Source of the DNA: DATAES01 sp036493595
Lineage (GTDB): Bacteria; Actinomycetota; Acidimicrobiia; Acidimicrobiales; JACDCH01
NCBI GenBank assembly: GCA_036493595.1
Contig: DASXPN010000008.1
Span: 1 to 64,000 of the forward strand
DNA length: 64,000 nt
Reading direction: 5' to 3'
The notes under the pieces are model-generated. The model was not told the origin of the DNA. It saw nothing but the letters and a program-made list of their open reading frames with translations, and ran no database searches. This document shows, piece by piece, positions 8,228 through 16,218 of the stretch. How positions within the stretch are numbered: the first letter of the stretch is position 1; each line of letters begins with the position of its first letter. Position numbers and translations under genes: made by a program.

Positions 8228-9039
8228 CGGGCCGCGACCTCCGCGGTCTCGGCGGTGCGACGCTGCCGGGCCGCCTCGAAACACACGATCGCACCCGTGA
8301 CCGCGACGTTGAGGGACTCGGCCCGGCCCGCCATGGGCACGTGGGTCCAACCGTCGAGCAGCGCGTCGAGCTCGTCGGGCACACCGTGGGCCTCGCTGCC
8401 GAGCACGATCGCCAACGGACCCCGTAGGTCGCATCGGTCGTAGGGCTCGCCGCGGCGCGAGGCCGCGCCAAGGCGCCGCCCGCCCCCTCCGCCGACCGCA
8501 GCCAGCACGTGCACTGATCGGGCTCCGCTCGTCACTGGAACATGCAGGATCGAACCGGCCGACGCCCGGACGCACTTGGGAGCGAACGGATCGACGGCCT
8601 CGTCGCAGAACAGTACTGCGCCGACCCCTGCCGCTTCGGCGACCCGTACGAGGGTGCCGGCGTTCCCCGGATCACTCACGCCGGCCAGCACGAGCACGAC
8701 CCCACCGCCTCCCAACACCTGCTCGACAATGCGCCCTTCGCTCTCGGGCATCGGCGCGATGGCCACCACCCCTTGAGGCGCGACCGTGTCGGTGACCTTG
8801 GCCAAGGTCCCATCTTCGACCTCGTGCACCGGCGCGGCGCACCCCGACAGGTCGAGATCTCCGAGACCGCCGGGCTCCGCGAACACCATCTCGAGGGGAT
8901 GGCCGTGCTCGAGGGCATCGCCCACGAGGTGAGGCCCTTCGAGGACGAACGATCGCTCGGCCCACCGGTCGCGGCGATGGTGCGACAAACGCCGCAGCCG
9001 TTGCAGCTTGGGATTGCGCGCCGAGAGTCGCAGGCTCAG
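8224..9039 (-). CDS. SpoU/TrmH-family RNA 2'-O-methyltransferase
   Basis: SPOUT-class methyltransferase likely acting on rRNA or tRNA ribose. The substrate-binding domain is followed by the knotted domain with motif 1 (AGVSDPGNAGTLVRVAEAAG), motif 2 (IVLGSEAHGVP) and motif 3 (AESLNVAVTGAIVCFE). The family's conserved N-terminal block, here SARNPKLQRLRRL, is encoded in frame upstream of the first standard start (TTG 8988). Only CTG codons at 9039 and 9033 are available to include it; the former is one base after the rplT stop. I use 9039 (271 residues), and the exact start is uncertain. The stop overlaps the kinase start. Confidence 0.85.
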   Translation of the reverse strand: MSLRLSARNPKLQRLRRLSHHRRDRWAERSFVLEGPHLVGDALEHGHPLEMVFAEPGGLGDLDLSGCAAPVHEVEDGTLAKVTDTVAPQGVVAIAPMPESEGRIVEQVLGGGGVVLVLAGVSDPGNAGTLVRVAEAAGVGAVLFCDEAVDPFAPKCVRASAGSILHVPVTSGARSVHVLAAVGGGGGRRLGAASRRGEPYDRCDLRGPLAIVLGSEAHGVPDELDALLDGWTHVPMAGRAESLNVAVTGAIVCFEAARQRRTAETAEVAAR

Positions 9040-9040
9040 C

Positions 9041-9388
9041 TCAGCTCTTCACCTTGGCGACCAAGCCGGCGAATGCCGCAGGGTCGGTCACGGCGAGATC
9101 GGCGAGGATCTTGCGGTCGATCTCGATGCCGGCCTCGCGAAGGCCGGCGATGAACCGGCTGTAGCTGATGTCGTTCTGGCGGCACGCCGCGTTGATGCGC
9201 TGGATCCAGAGCTTGCGGAATTCACCCTTGCGCGCCCGCCGGTCGCGGAACGCGTACTGGAGCGAGTGCATGACCTGCTCGTTGGCCGCCCGGTACGAGC
9301 GGCTCTTGTTGCCGTAGTAGCCCTTCGCCCGTTCGAGCGTGGCGCGGCGGTGCTTCTTGCTGTGGACGGCGGCCTTGACCCTGGCCAT
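9041..9388 (-). CDS. rplT: Ribosomal protein bL20
   Basis: 115-residue large-subunit protein bL20, required early in 50S assembly. The basic N-terminal helix with KHRRATLERAKGYYGNKSR and the globular C-terminal domain (about 60-115) are both complete and of normal length. The ATG start is preceded by an AGGAGA-type ribosome site (GAAGGAGAGATGAAC). Third gene of infC-rpmI-rplT, the universal cluster in which bL20 often represses its own operon; no binding-site pseudoknot can be confirmed here by eye. Confidence 0.98.
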   Translation of the reverse strand: MARVKAAVHSKKHRRATLERAKGYYGNKSRSYRAANEQVMHSLQYAFRDRRARKGEFRKLWIQRINAACRQNDISYSRFIAGLREAGIEIDRKILADLAVTDPAAFAGLVAKVKS

Positions 9389-9433
9389 TGTTCATCTCTC
9401 CTTCGTTCGTGAGCGGCCGGTGGACAGTTCGGT

Positions 9434-9628
9434 TCACAAACCGAGGAGTCGCTTCATCCGGTCGCGGTCGCCGCCGGTGACTTGTGCCTCGCGGTTCAGC
9501 CGCCGCTTCCGCGTCCGCGACTTCTTTTCCAGGATGTGGTTCTTGAAGGCCTTACGGCGCACGAGCTTGCCCGAGCCCGTGAGCTTGAACCGCTTCGCCG
9601 CGCCCTTGTGCGTCTTCATCTTCGGCAT
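9434..9628 (-). CDS. rpmI: Ribosomal protein bL35
   Basis: 64-residue bL35 of the large ribosomal subunit. It begins MPKMKTHKGAAKRFKLTGSGK, the family's signature, and has the basic KSRTRKRRL segment in the middle. Length is typical. It lies 34 bases after infC and 45 bases before rplT on the same strand, in the standard infC operon. Confidence 0.98.
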   Translation of the reverse strand: MPKMKTHKGAAKRFKLTGSGKLVRRKAFKNHILEKKSRTRKRRLNREAQVTGGDRDRMKRLLGL

Positions 9629-9662
9629 GTCGTTCTCCGTGTCGTTCCTGTCGGTGCCGGCT

Positions 9663-10355
9663 TCAGGTGCTGGCTTGCTCGCCGCCGTTGTCGGTGCTGC
9701 CTGCGCTGCCGGTAGTGCTGGTGCTGCTCTCGCTGCTCTCGTCGTTGTCGGGCGGTGGTGCCGAGGCGCCGTTGCCGCTGGCGTCGCCTTCGCCCTCGGC
9801 TTTGCGCTGCGCGTCCCACGCCGCCTTGGCCTTCTTGTCGGGCGCGAGCACCATCGTCATGTTGCGACCGTCGAGCTTCGGCATCACCTCGACGCGTCCG
9901 AGATGCGTCACGCTGTCGGCCACGTGGTCGAGGATCCTGCGGCCGAGCTCGGGGTGCTGGGTCTCGCGGCCTCGGAACATGATCGTGACCTTCACCTTGT
10001 GGCCTTCACCGAGGAATTTCTCGACCTTGCGAGTCTTGGTGTCGAAGTCGCCAGTACCGATCTTCGGTCGGTACTTCATCTCCTTGATCGAAACGTTGGT
10101 GCTCTTGCGGCGAGAGTCACGTTGGCGCTGGGACTCCTCGTACTTCCACTTGCCGTAGTCCATGATCCGGCAGACCGGGGGGTTCGCTTGGGCCGCTACT
10201 TCGACCAGATCGAGGTCGAGGTCGCGGGCGATGCCGAGCGCCTCCGGTAGCGGCTTGATCCCGATCTGGGCCCCGTCCGGTCCTACGAGTCGTACCTCGC
10301 GAGCTCGAATGCGATCATTGATCCTGGGCTCGTTGGTGGTAGGCGGCGCAGCTAT
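9663..10355 (-). CDS. infC: Translation initiation factor IF-3, probable ATA start
   Basis: IF-3 keeps 30S subunits free and checks start codons. The N-domain begins EPRINDRIRAREVRLVG, then the linker (YGKWKYEESQRQRDSRRK) and C-domain (MKYRPKIGTGDFDTK to GRNMTMVLAP). The first ATG, at 10163, would delete the whole N-domain. Upstream to the in-frame TGA at 10364 there is no ATG, GTG or TTG; the best-placed codon is ATA at 10355, giving 230 residues. Non-standard starts in infC let IF-3 repress its own synthesis in other bacteria. A Ser/Gly/Glu-rich tail of about 50 residues extends the C-terminus. Confidence 0.93.
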   Translation of the reverse strand: MAAPPTTNEPRINDRIRAREVRLVGPDGAQIGIKPLPEALGIARDLDLDLVEVAAQANPPVCRIMDYGKWKYEESQRQRDSRRKSTNVSIKEMKYRPKIGTGDFDTKTRKVEKFLGEGHKVKVTIMFRGRETQHPELGRRILDHVADSVTHLGRVEVMPKLDGRNMTMVLAPDKKAKAAWDAQRKAEGEGDASGNGASAPPPDNDESSESSTSTTGSAGSTDNGGEQAST

Positions 10356-10466
10356 CTCGGATCAGTCCTCATGCGTGGCGTTGGTCCTCCCTGACGCTCG
10401 GTTATCTGGGTGCAAAAGCAACGAAGGGCGAGCGCCGGATGAGCCGACACCCGCCCACGGCACCCA

Positions 10467-10487
10467 TGACGATCGTCTCGATCGTCA
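10467..10487 (-). other. Perfect hairpin in the infC leader region
   Basis: TGACGATCG and CGATCGTCA form a 9-base-pair perfect inverted repeat with a TCT loop, about 110 bases upstream of the probable infC start, within the 293-base gap between infC and the divergent DUF1844 gene. No U-run follows, so it is not a simple terminator. It could be part of an operon leader or a regulator site. I see no convincing promoter hexamers in this gap. Confidence 0.4.
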
Positions 10488-10648
10488 CGGAATCCCGAGG
10501 TGGTCATCGACCCGGGCGCACCGGACTTCGTCCTGTGGCCGGGTGGGGACCATGCGCAATGATGCGGTGCGCGTGCTCCCACTTCCGGATTTGGTTGTCC
10601 GCGTAGGGTACCAGTCGGTCCCACTCGGACAACACAATGGAGCAACTG

Positions 10649-11065
10649 ATGAGTCTGTGGACACCCGGTGGGGAGCATCCCGTCGACCGCGACCGCGCTG
10701 AATCGCAGGGTGAGGATGCGCTCGAGGAGGATCCGCTCGCCGACCTGACACCCGAAGAACGCGAGCGGGCGATGGCCATGGCGGCCGAGATGGACGACGT
10801 GCGCCGCCAACTCTCGTCGGTCCCCGCCGCGGTCGTCGTGGCGAACCACGCGATGGGGCTGTACGAGCTGGCGGCCATCCATCTGTCGACCGATCCGCCC
10901 AACTTCGTCGACGCGCAACTGGCGATCGATGCGATGGGCGCGGTGATCGAGCGACTCGTGGGCCGTCTCGGCGAGGCCGAGCCGACGTTGATCGACGCTC
11001 TCGGACAGTTGCGGCTCGCGTACGTGCAACTGCACAACTCGTCCGAGACCGAGGCCGACAGCTAG
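10649..11065 (+). CDS. DUF1844-family protein beside infC
   Basis: 138-residue acidic cytoplasmic protein of unknown function. The DUF1844 core is the central block AVVVANHAMGLYELAAIHLS followed by amphipathic helices, about residues 55-130. The ATG at 10649 is chosen because GGAG lies six bases before it; an ATG twelve bases earlier (10637) has no ribosome site. Members of this family are found divergent from infC across actinobacteria, as here, which suggests a translation-related role (inference). Its TAG stop overlaps the TAG of the convergent cold-shock gene. Confidence 0.85.
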   Translation: MSLWTPGGEHPVDRDRAESQGEDALEEDPLADLTPEERERAMAMAAEMDDVRRQLSSVPAAVVVANHAMGLYELAAIHLSTDPPNFVDAQLAIDAMGAVIERLVGRLGEAEPTLIDALGQLRLAYVQLHNSSETEADS

Positions 11066-11283
11066 CGCGAGCCGGCGTCGCCGGACGGCGTGATCGCCCT
11101 CGCCTCCCACTTGCCGTTGCCTCCGGCGACGACCTCGAAGGTGACGGACGCGCCGACGTCGATCATGCGCGAGCCGTCGGCGATGGCGCTGCAGTGGAAG
11201 AAGTACTCGTCGCCCGTGTCCGCGTCGCGCACCGTGCCGAACCCCTTCCCATCATCGAAGACGGCGACCGTCCCGCTCGGCAT
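11062..11283 (-). CDS. Divergent cold-shock-domain (CSD) protein
   Basis: 73-residue single OB-fold nucleic-acid binding protein. RNP1 is KGFGTV (canonical KGFGFI) and RNP2 is EYFFHCSAI. The fold length matches CspA, but several surface residues differ and the C-terminus has a short extra tail. The ATG at 11283 shares one base with the hisG stop (TGATG), so it is probably translated from the rib-hisG transcript rather than as a free-standing cold-shock gene. The 3' end overlaps DUF1844 by four bases (CTAG carries both stops). Confidence 0.85.
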   Translation of the reverse strand: MPSGTVAVFDDGKGFGTVRDADTGDEYFFHCSAIADGSRMIDVGASVTFEVVAGGNGKWEARAITPSGDAGSR

Positions 11284-12158
11284 CAATGGACGATCTTGGC
11301 CAGCGGGAGCTCGATGATGTCGCTGGCGCCGGCGTCCTTCAGCGCGGGGATCAACGTGTTGATGGTCGCCTTCGGCACCACGGTCTCCACCGCGAAGCCG
11401 TCCTCACCGAACAGCTTGGCCACCGTCGGCGACTTCATCGAGGGTACGAGCGCGATCACCGCGTCGAGATCGGCTTCCGCGACATTGAGCTTCACGAGCA
11501 CCTTGCCGCGCGCTTCGAGCGTGCCGGACAGCAACGTGTGCACCTGTGCCATCGCGTGCGCCTTTGCCGGGTCGCTCGCACTGACCGGGTTGGCGATGAG
11601 CTCGGTGTACGAGGTGAGGATGGTGTCGATGATCTTCAGACCCGCGGCCCGCAGGGCGCGCCCTGTCTCGGTGATGTCGACGATGCAATCGACGATGTCG
11701 GGCACCTTCGCCTCGGTGGCGCCGTAGCTGAGGCGGACGTCCGCGTCGATCCCCTTCTTCTCGAAGTAGCGCCGCGTGAGCTCCGGGTACTCACTCGAGA
11801 CGCGTACGCCTTGGGGCAGGTCTTCGACCTGTGCGACCGGGCTGTCGCCGGGGACTGCGACCACGATGTTGACCGGCCGCGCCGTCGCCTTCGAGTAGTG
11901 CAACTCACCGAGCGACACCACGTCGCTGCCGGTCTCCTCGATCCAGTCGCGGCCAGTGACGCCCAGATCGAACAGACCATCGGCCACATAACGGGGGATC
12001 TCCTGCGGGCGCAGGATGCGCACTTCGTCGATGCGGGGGTCGTCGATGGTGGCTTTGTAGTCCACGGAGGACGAGCGCACGACGGGAAGGTCGGCCGCCT
12101 CGAACAGCTCGAGGGTCGCCTTCTCGAGCGAGCCCTTCGGCAGCACGATCTTCAACAT
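11283..12158 (-). CDS. hisG: HisG, ATP phosphoribosyltransferase (long form)
   Basis: First enzyme of histidine synthesis, joining ATP and PRPP. At 291 residues it is the long, HisZ-independent type. Two periplasmic-binding-like catalytic lobes (1-210, opening MLKIVLPKGSLEKATLELF) are followed by the C-terminal regulatory ACT-like domain (about 215-291, LVKLNVAEADLDAVIALVPS), which carries histidine feedback. No other his gene is beside it; instead it lies 75 bases after ribH and is coupled to the cold-shock-domain gene. Confidence 0.96.
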   Translation of the reverse strand: MLKIVLPKGSLEKATLELFEAADLPVVRSSSVDYKATIDDPRIDEVRILRPQEIPRYVADGLFDLGVTGRDWIEETGSDVVSLGELHYSKATARPVNIVVAVPGDSPVAQVEDLPQGVRVSSEYPELTRRYFEKKGIDADVRLSYGATEAKVPDIVDCIVDITETGRALRAAGLKIIDTILTSYTELIANPVSASDPAKAHAMAQVHTLLSGTLEARGKVLVKLNVAEADLDAVIALVPSMKSPTVAKLFGEDGFAVETVVPKATINTLIPALKDAGASDIIELPLAKIVH

Positions 12159-12233
12159 CCGGTCATTCTCCCACCGATCCCCACCCGTCCCGGCGTGCGT
12201 TTCCGACGTCGTGGTGCCGTCTTTCCGGCGCGG

Positions 12234-12743
12234 TCACGCACGCAACTTGGCGAGGGAGGCGATCGACGTCAGCAGGCGGACCATCTCGATCGCGGTGTGG
12301 GCGGCCTCTTGGCCGACGTTGTGGCCGCCCTCGTCCTCGGATCGGCAAAGGGCCTGATCGAGGTCCTCGGTGGTGAGGACGCTGAAGATGACCGGTACCC
12401 CGGTGTCGAGCCCGACTTGCTGGATGCCGCGAGCACACTCGCCGGCGACGAGCTCGAAGTGTGCGGTGTCGCCGCGGATCACGCAACCGACGCAGACGAC
12501 GGCATCCACGGCGCCCGACATCGCGAACGTCTTCGCGGTCAATGGCAGCTCGAACGAGCCCGGCACCCACACCTCGATGACGTCGTCGTCGCTCACGCGA
12601 CACTCGGTGAGCCCGCGGCGTACGCCGTCGAGCAGGCGCACCGTCACGTGATCGTTGAAGCGGCCACACACGACGGCGACGCGCATGCCGGACCCATCGA
12701 GGTCCGGCTCCTCGCGTCCCGCGGCGACGACGTCACGCGACAT
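12234..12743 (-). CDS. ribH: RibH, 6,7-dimethyl-8-ribityllumazine synthase
   Basis: Condenses the ribityl-pyrimidinedione with dihydroxybutanone phosphate, the penultimate riboflavin step; subunits form icosahedral or pentameric shells. 169 residues. Visible motifs are the VCGRFND substrate loop, the VPGSFELP turn and the catalytic-His-containing GCVIRGDTAHFE. The start at 12743 is chosen because AGAGGAG lies seven bases upstream. It overlaps the ribBA stop by eleven bases. Last gene of the rib operon before hisG. Confidence 0.96.
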   Translation of the reverse strand: MSRDVVAAGREEPDLDGSGMRVAVVCGRFNDHVTVRLLDGVRRGLTECRVSDDDVIEVWVPGSFELPLTAKTFAMSGAVDAVVCVGCVIRGDTAHFELVAGECARGIQQVGLDTGVPVIFSVLTTEDLDQALCRSEDEGGHNVGQEAAHTAIEMVRLLTSIASLAKLRA

Positions 12744-14022
12744 CGCCGCGCTCCTCTGCAGTGGCCGCGTCAGTGTCAGAGTCGGAGTCGGGCGCCTCGA
12801 CCGCCTCGATGACGCCGAGGCCGTCGAGCAAGTGGCCCATGCGCTCACGCTTCGTACGTAGGTAGCGCTCGTTGTGCGGGTTGGGCACGACCTCGAGCGG
12901 CACTCGCTCGGTGATCTCGAGCCCGAATCCTTCGAGACCGCCGCGCTTCGCCGGGTTGTTGGTCAGCAGCCGCATGGTGGTGATGCCGAGGTCGACGAGG
13001 ATCTGCGCGCCGATGCCGTACTCGCGGCTGTCGGCCGGTAGGCCCAACTGGAGGTTGGCGTCGACGGTGTCGTGCCCTTGGTCCTGGAGGCTGTAGGCGC
13101 GGATCTTGTGGCCGATCCCGATCCCGCGGCCCTCATGACCGCGCAGGTAGACGACGGCGCCGAGATCCTCCTCGGCGACCTTCTGCATCGCCGCCGCGAG
13201 CTGCGGTCCGCAGTCGCAGCGCAGCGAGCCGAACACGTCACCCGTGAGGCACTCGCTGTGCACGCGTACGAGCACGTCCTCCGCGCCCTGGACGTCGCCC
13301 CTCACGAATGCGATGTGGTGCTCGCCGTCGAGCACCGACTCGAACACGATGCAGTTGAACTCGCCGAACTCCGTCGGGATCGGTGCCTCGGCTAGGCGAC
13401 GCACGAGCTTCTCGTGCTTGCGGCGGTAGCGAATCAGGTCAGCGATGGAGATGAGCAAGAGTCCCTGCTCGTCCGCGAACCGCTCGAGCTCGGGGGCGCG
13501 GGCCATGTCCATCTTCTTGTCGTCGACGATCTCGCAGAGCACGCCGGCGGGGTACAGGCCGGCCAGCCGGGCGAGATCGACGGTCGCCTCGGTGTGTCCG
13601 GCGCGCTTGAGCACCCCGCCTTCCCGAGCTTCGAGCGGGAGGATGTGGCCGGGGCGGGCCAGATCTTCCGGGCGGGTCGCGGGATCGACCAGGGCCTTGA
13701 TGGTGGCAGCGCGATCGAAGGCGGAGATACCGGTGCTCGTGCCGTGCCGGTAGTCGACCGACACGAGGAACGCGGTGCGCTGACTCTCGGTGTTCTGCGT
13801 GACCATCGCATCGAGGTCGAGCTCGCGTGCCCGCTCACTCGTGATCGGCGCGCAGATGTAGCCGGACGTGTGGTGCAGGAAGAACGCAATCTTCTCGGGC
13901 GTGACGAACTCGGCCGCCATGATGAGGTCGCCTTCGTTCTCGCGGTCCTCGTCGTCGACCACGACGACGATCTCTCCGCGACCGATGGCCGCGACTGCGT
14001 CCTCGATGGGTGCGAACGGCAT
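12733..14022 (-). CDS. ribBA: RibBA, DHBP synthase / GTP cyclohydrolase II fusion
   Basis: Supplies both precursors of riboflavin. The N-terminal RibB domain (about 1-200) carries DDEDRENEGDLIMAAE, which binds the metal and ribulose phosphate. The C-terminal RibA domain (about 205-400) has the zinc cysteines in SECLTGDVFGSLRCDCG and the HEGRGIG loop. Both halves look catalytically complete. An acidic tail follows residue 410. The ATG at 14022 overlaps the ribE stop (TGATG) with AAGGAA eight bases upstream; an earlier in-frame ATG at 14040 lacks a ribosome site. 429 residues. Confidence 0.97.
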   Translation of the reverse strand: MPFAPIEDAVAAIGRGEIVVVVDDEDRENEGDLIMAAEFVTPEKIAFFLHHTSGYICAPITSERARELDLDAMVTQNTESQRTAFLVSVDYRHGTSTGISAFDRAATIKALVDPATRPEDLARPGHILPLEAREGGVLKRAGHTEATVDLARLAGLYPAGVLCEIVDDKKMDMARAPELERFADEQGLLLISIADLIRYRRKHEKLVRRLAEAPIPTEFGEFNCIVFESVLDGEHHIAFVRGDVQGAEDVLVRVHSECLTGDVFGSLRCDCGPQLAAAMQKVAEEDLGAVVYLRGHEGRGIGIGHKIRAYSLQDQGHDTVDANLQLGLPADSREYGIGAQILVDLGITTMRLLTNNPAKRGGLEGFGLEITERVPLEVVPNPHNERYLRTKRERMGHLLDGLGVIEAVEAPDSDSDTDAATAEERGDVA

Positions 14023-14627
14023 CAGCTGTGTTCCTTCCATGCAAGCAAGCGCTCGACGTACTTCGCGGTGACGTCCATCTCGAGGTTCACGAGATCTCCG
14101 GGCACTCGGTGTCCGAGCGTGGTGACGTCGTGGGTGTGCGGGATGACGGCGACGGTGAACCCGTCGTCGAGGACATCGACGACGGTCAGGCTGATGCCGT
14201 CGACGGTGATCGAGCCCTTCTCGACGACGTAGCGCATGAGGTCGCGGTCGCGCAGGCGCACACGTAGGTTCGGCGAGGGCTCGACCACCTCGCCGACGCC
14301 ATCGACGTGGCCTTGCACGAGGTGTCCGCCGAGGCGGTCCTGCAATCGCACCGGTCGCTCGAGGTTCACCGGATCACCCGTGTGCAGCGCGCCGAGGGCC
14401 GTGCGCAGATACGACTCCTCGGTGACGTCGGCCGTCCACCACGTGGGCTTCTCGCAGCCGGCGTCGAGATCGTCGCTTCCCCAGTCGACCACGGTGAGGC
14501 AGCAACCGTTCACCGCGATCGAGGCACCGAGTTGCACGTCGTCGAGGACCAGCGACGCGTTGATACGAAGCCGGCCGGCCTCGCGGGACGCGATGCTGCC
14601 GAGCTCTTCGACTATGCCGGTGAACAT
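14022..14627 (-). CDS. ribE: RibE, riboflavin synthase alpha chain
   Basis: Dismutates two lumazine molecules into riboflavin. 201 residues arranged as two homologous barrel domains: the first opens MFTGIVEELGS, the second begins near residue 100 with GGHLVQGHVDGVGEV. Both lumazine-binding repeats are present. It starts sixteen bases inside ribD and ends sharing a base with ribBA, so ribD, ribE and ribBA form one translationally coupled unit. Confidence 0.96.
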   Translation of the reverse strand: MFTGIVEELGSIASREAGRLRINASLVLDDVQLGASIAVNGCCLTVVDWGSDDLDAGCEKPTWWTADVTEESYLRTALGALHTGDPVNLERPVRLQDRLGGHLVQGHVDGVGEVVEPSPNLRVRLRDRDLMRYVVEKGSITVDGISLTVVDVLDDGFTVAVIPHTHDVTTLGHRVPGDLVNLEMDVTAKYVERLLAWKEHS

Positions 14628-15613
14628 GGCTCGAGCTCGATTCTGAGGTCGTCACCGAGACGGGCTACGGAAACGATACGACCGCGCCAGAGATCGTCGA
14701 TCGTCGGTGCGCCCTGACCGGCGAAGAGCGGGCGGGCATCCTCGCCGCCGAACAGCGCGGGCGCGAGGTAGAGCACGTAGCGATCGACGAGACCCGCGCG
14801 ATGCAGATCGCCGGCGAGGCGGGCGCCGCCTTCGACCATGACGCGCACGACGCCGAGACGCCCGAGCTCGTCGAGGATGTCCGGAAGCGGACCGTCCATC
14901 TCGATGCAGGGGTGCACCTTGGCACCAGCTGGTGCCTTGCCGACGACCACCCGCATCGGATCGTCACCCTCTGCATCGCGCACGGTCAACGACGGGTCGT
15001 CGGACCGCACCGTTCCGGCACCGACGATCACCGCATCGCTGTCTGCCCGCAGGCGATGGACGTCAGCACGCGCGGCCGCACCGGTGATCCACTGGCTGGT
15101 GCCGTCGGGCGCGGCGGTACGTCCGTCGAGCGATGCGGCCAGCTTCACCACGACCCACGGACGTCCGGTCGACCGGTGCTTGATGTACGGCGCCAGTTGT
15201 TGCTCGATCGCCTGCGCGCTCGTGCCGACCGTGACGTCGATGCCTGCCGCTCGGAGCACTTCGATGCCCTTGCCCGCGACGTTGACATCGGGATCCTCGA
15301 TACCGACCAAGACCCGCGTGACACCGGCGGCGATGATCGCGTCGGTGCACGCACCCGTTCGCCCTTGATGGCAGCACGGCTCGAGCGTCGTGTAGAGGGT
15401 CGCGCCGCGCGCGTTGGCGTTGCCGGCGGCGTCGAGCGCGACGACCTCGGCGTGGCGTCCTCCGGAACGCTCGGTCGCGCCGCCGAACTGCGCACCGTCG
15501 GCCGTGACCAGCACCGCGCCGACCCACGGGTTCGGTGATGTGTGGGTGCGCACGGCCTCGGCGGCGGACATCGCTTCGGCCATCCTCGCCTCGTCCTGTT
15601 CGGCCACGCTCAC
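14612..15613 (-). CDS. ribD: RibD, pyrimidine deaminase / reductase
   Basis: Bifunctional riboflavin enzyme. The N-terminal deaminase domain (about 1-145) has the zinc signature HAEVVALDAAG with TLEPCCHQGRTGACTDAI. The C-terminal NADPH-dependent reductase (about 150-333) begins VVVKLAASLDGRTA and includes VEGGARLAGDL. The GTG at 15613 gives 333 residues but has no ribosome site; an ATG at 15583 has GAGG directly upstream and would remove ten residues. First rib gene, separated from mog by a 130-base gap containing a palindromic repeat. Confidence 0.95.
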   Translation of the reverse strand: MSVAEQDEARMAEAMSAAEAVRTHTSPNPWVGAVLVTADGAQFGGATERSGGRHAEVVALDAAGNANARGATLYTTLEPCCHQGRTGACTDAIIAAGVTRVLVGIEDPDVNVAGKGIEVLRAAGIDVTVGTSAQAIEQQLAPYIKHRSTGRPWVVVKLAASLDGRTAAPDGTSQWITGAAARADVHRLRADSDAVIVGAGTVRSDDPSLTVRDAEGDDPMRVVVGKAPAGAKVHPCIEMDGPLPDILDELGRLGVVRVMVEGGARLAGDLHRAGLVDRYVLYLAPALFGGEDARPLFAGQGAPTIDDLWRGRIVSVARLGDDLRIELEPCSPA

Positions 15614-15643
15614 GAAAGTCTAGAAGCGGTTCTCGCCACCTCC

Positions 15644-15694
15644 CCAATGTTGGTTCCATTGCGGGGCCCTAGCCCCGCAATAGACCCGGAGTTC
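15644..15694. repeat. Intergenic palindromic repeat, copy A
   Basis: On the minus strand this copy reads CGAACTCCGGGTC, a hairpin, then CCAACATTGG. The hairpin (15658-15681) has 10-base arms ATTGCGGGGC and GCCCCGCAAT around CCTA. The same layout recurs at 42971-43023 and, with a different stem, at 45080-45130. It lies between mog and ribD. The strong GC stem could slow polymerase, but there is no U-run. Confidence 0.75.
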
Positions 15695-15743
15695 GTCGGT
15701 GGGGCGCGGCGAGCGCGGCGGGTACCGTCAGTGCGTCTATGCC

Positions 15744-16208
15744 TCAGTGCGGGTGACCACCGGCGAGCAGGTCGAGCGCGTGTGGGATCACATCGAGCAC
15801 AGCGGTCAATGTCTCGACCGCGCCGTTGGACGAACCGGGCGTGTTGACGATCAACGCTCGGTCTCGCGTGCCGGCGATGGCGCGTGAGAGGCGGCCGAGC
15901 GGGTTGATCAACCGCATTGCCTCGGCGAGCCCGGGCGCTTCGCGGTCGATCACGGTGCGGGTGCCCTCGGGTGTGAGGTCACGCGGACCGAAGCCCGTGC
16001 CACCCGTCGTCACCACGAGCCCGGCGAAGCCTTCGCACAACTCGGTCAGCGCGGTGCCGACGCTCTCGATGCCGTCGGCGACAACGCGACGGTCGCTGAT
16101 GTCGTAGCCCGCGTCGGTGAGCGCCACCACGAGCGCGTCGCCCGACTTGTCCTCGCGAGTACCGGCGACGACTCCATCGGAGACAGTGAGGACCTTCGCG
16201 GTGGGCAT
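15744..16208 (-). CDS. MogA/MoaB-family molybdopterin adenylyltransferase
   Basis: 154-residue member of the MoaB/Mog family, which adenylates molybdopterin before molybdate insertion. It shows the binding loop VVTTGGTGFGPRDLTPE and the conserved NTPGSSNGAVE near residue 125. The start at 16208 (MPTAKVLTVSDG) matches the family. It sits ten bases after rsmB, in the place where many actinobacteria carry rpe. No other molybdenum-cofactor gene is nearby, so the assignment to MogA or MoaB activity is open. Confidence 0.85.
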   Translation of the reverse strand: MPTAKVLTVSDGVVAGTREDKSGDALVVALTDAGYDISDRRVVADGIESVGTALTELCEGFAGLVVTTGGTGFGPRDLTPEGTRTVIDREAPGLAEAMRLINPLGRLSRAIAGTRDRALIVNTPGSSNGAVETLTAVLDVIPHALDLLAGGHPH

Positions 16209-16218
16209 CCGGGGCAAG

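Noticed and set aside
10581..10609. A promoter (TAGGGT as -10) for the DUF1844 gene
   Set aside because: The hexamer at the right distance upstream is ACTTCC, too far from a -35, so support is only half a promoter.
12734..12848. An N-terminal extension of ribH within ribBA
   Set aside because: The extra residues are Ser/Arg/Thr-rich and read out of frame with conserved ribBA sequence; the ATG at 12743 has an AGAGGAG site. Comparable upstream extensions of rsmB, mog, coaBC, pyrC, aroB, aroC, ruvX and aspS were cut back for the same reason.
15658..15681. A rho-independent terminator after mog
   Set aside because: The stem is strong, but no T-run follows on either strand and the element recurs elsewhere as a repeat.
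15614..15743. An FMN riboswitch before ribD
   Set aside because: None of the conserved FMN-aptamer segments is visible; the gap is occupied by the palindromic repeat.
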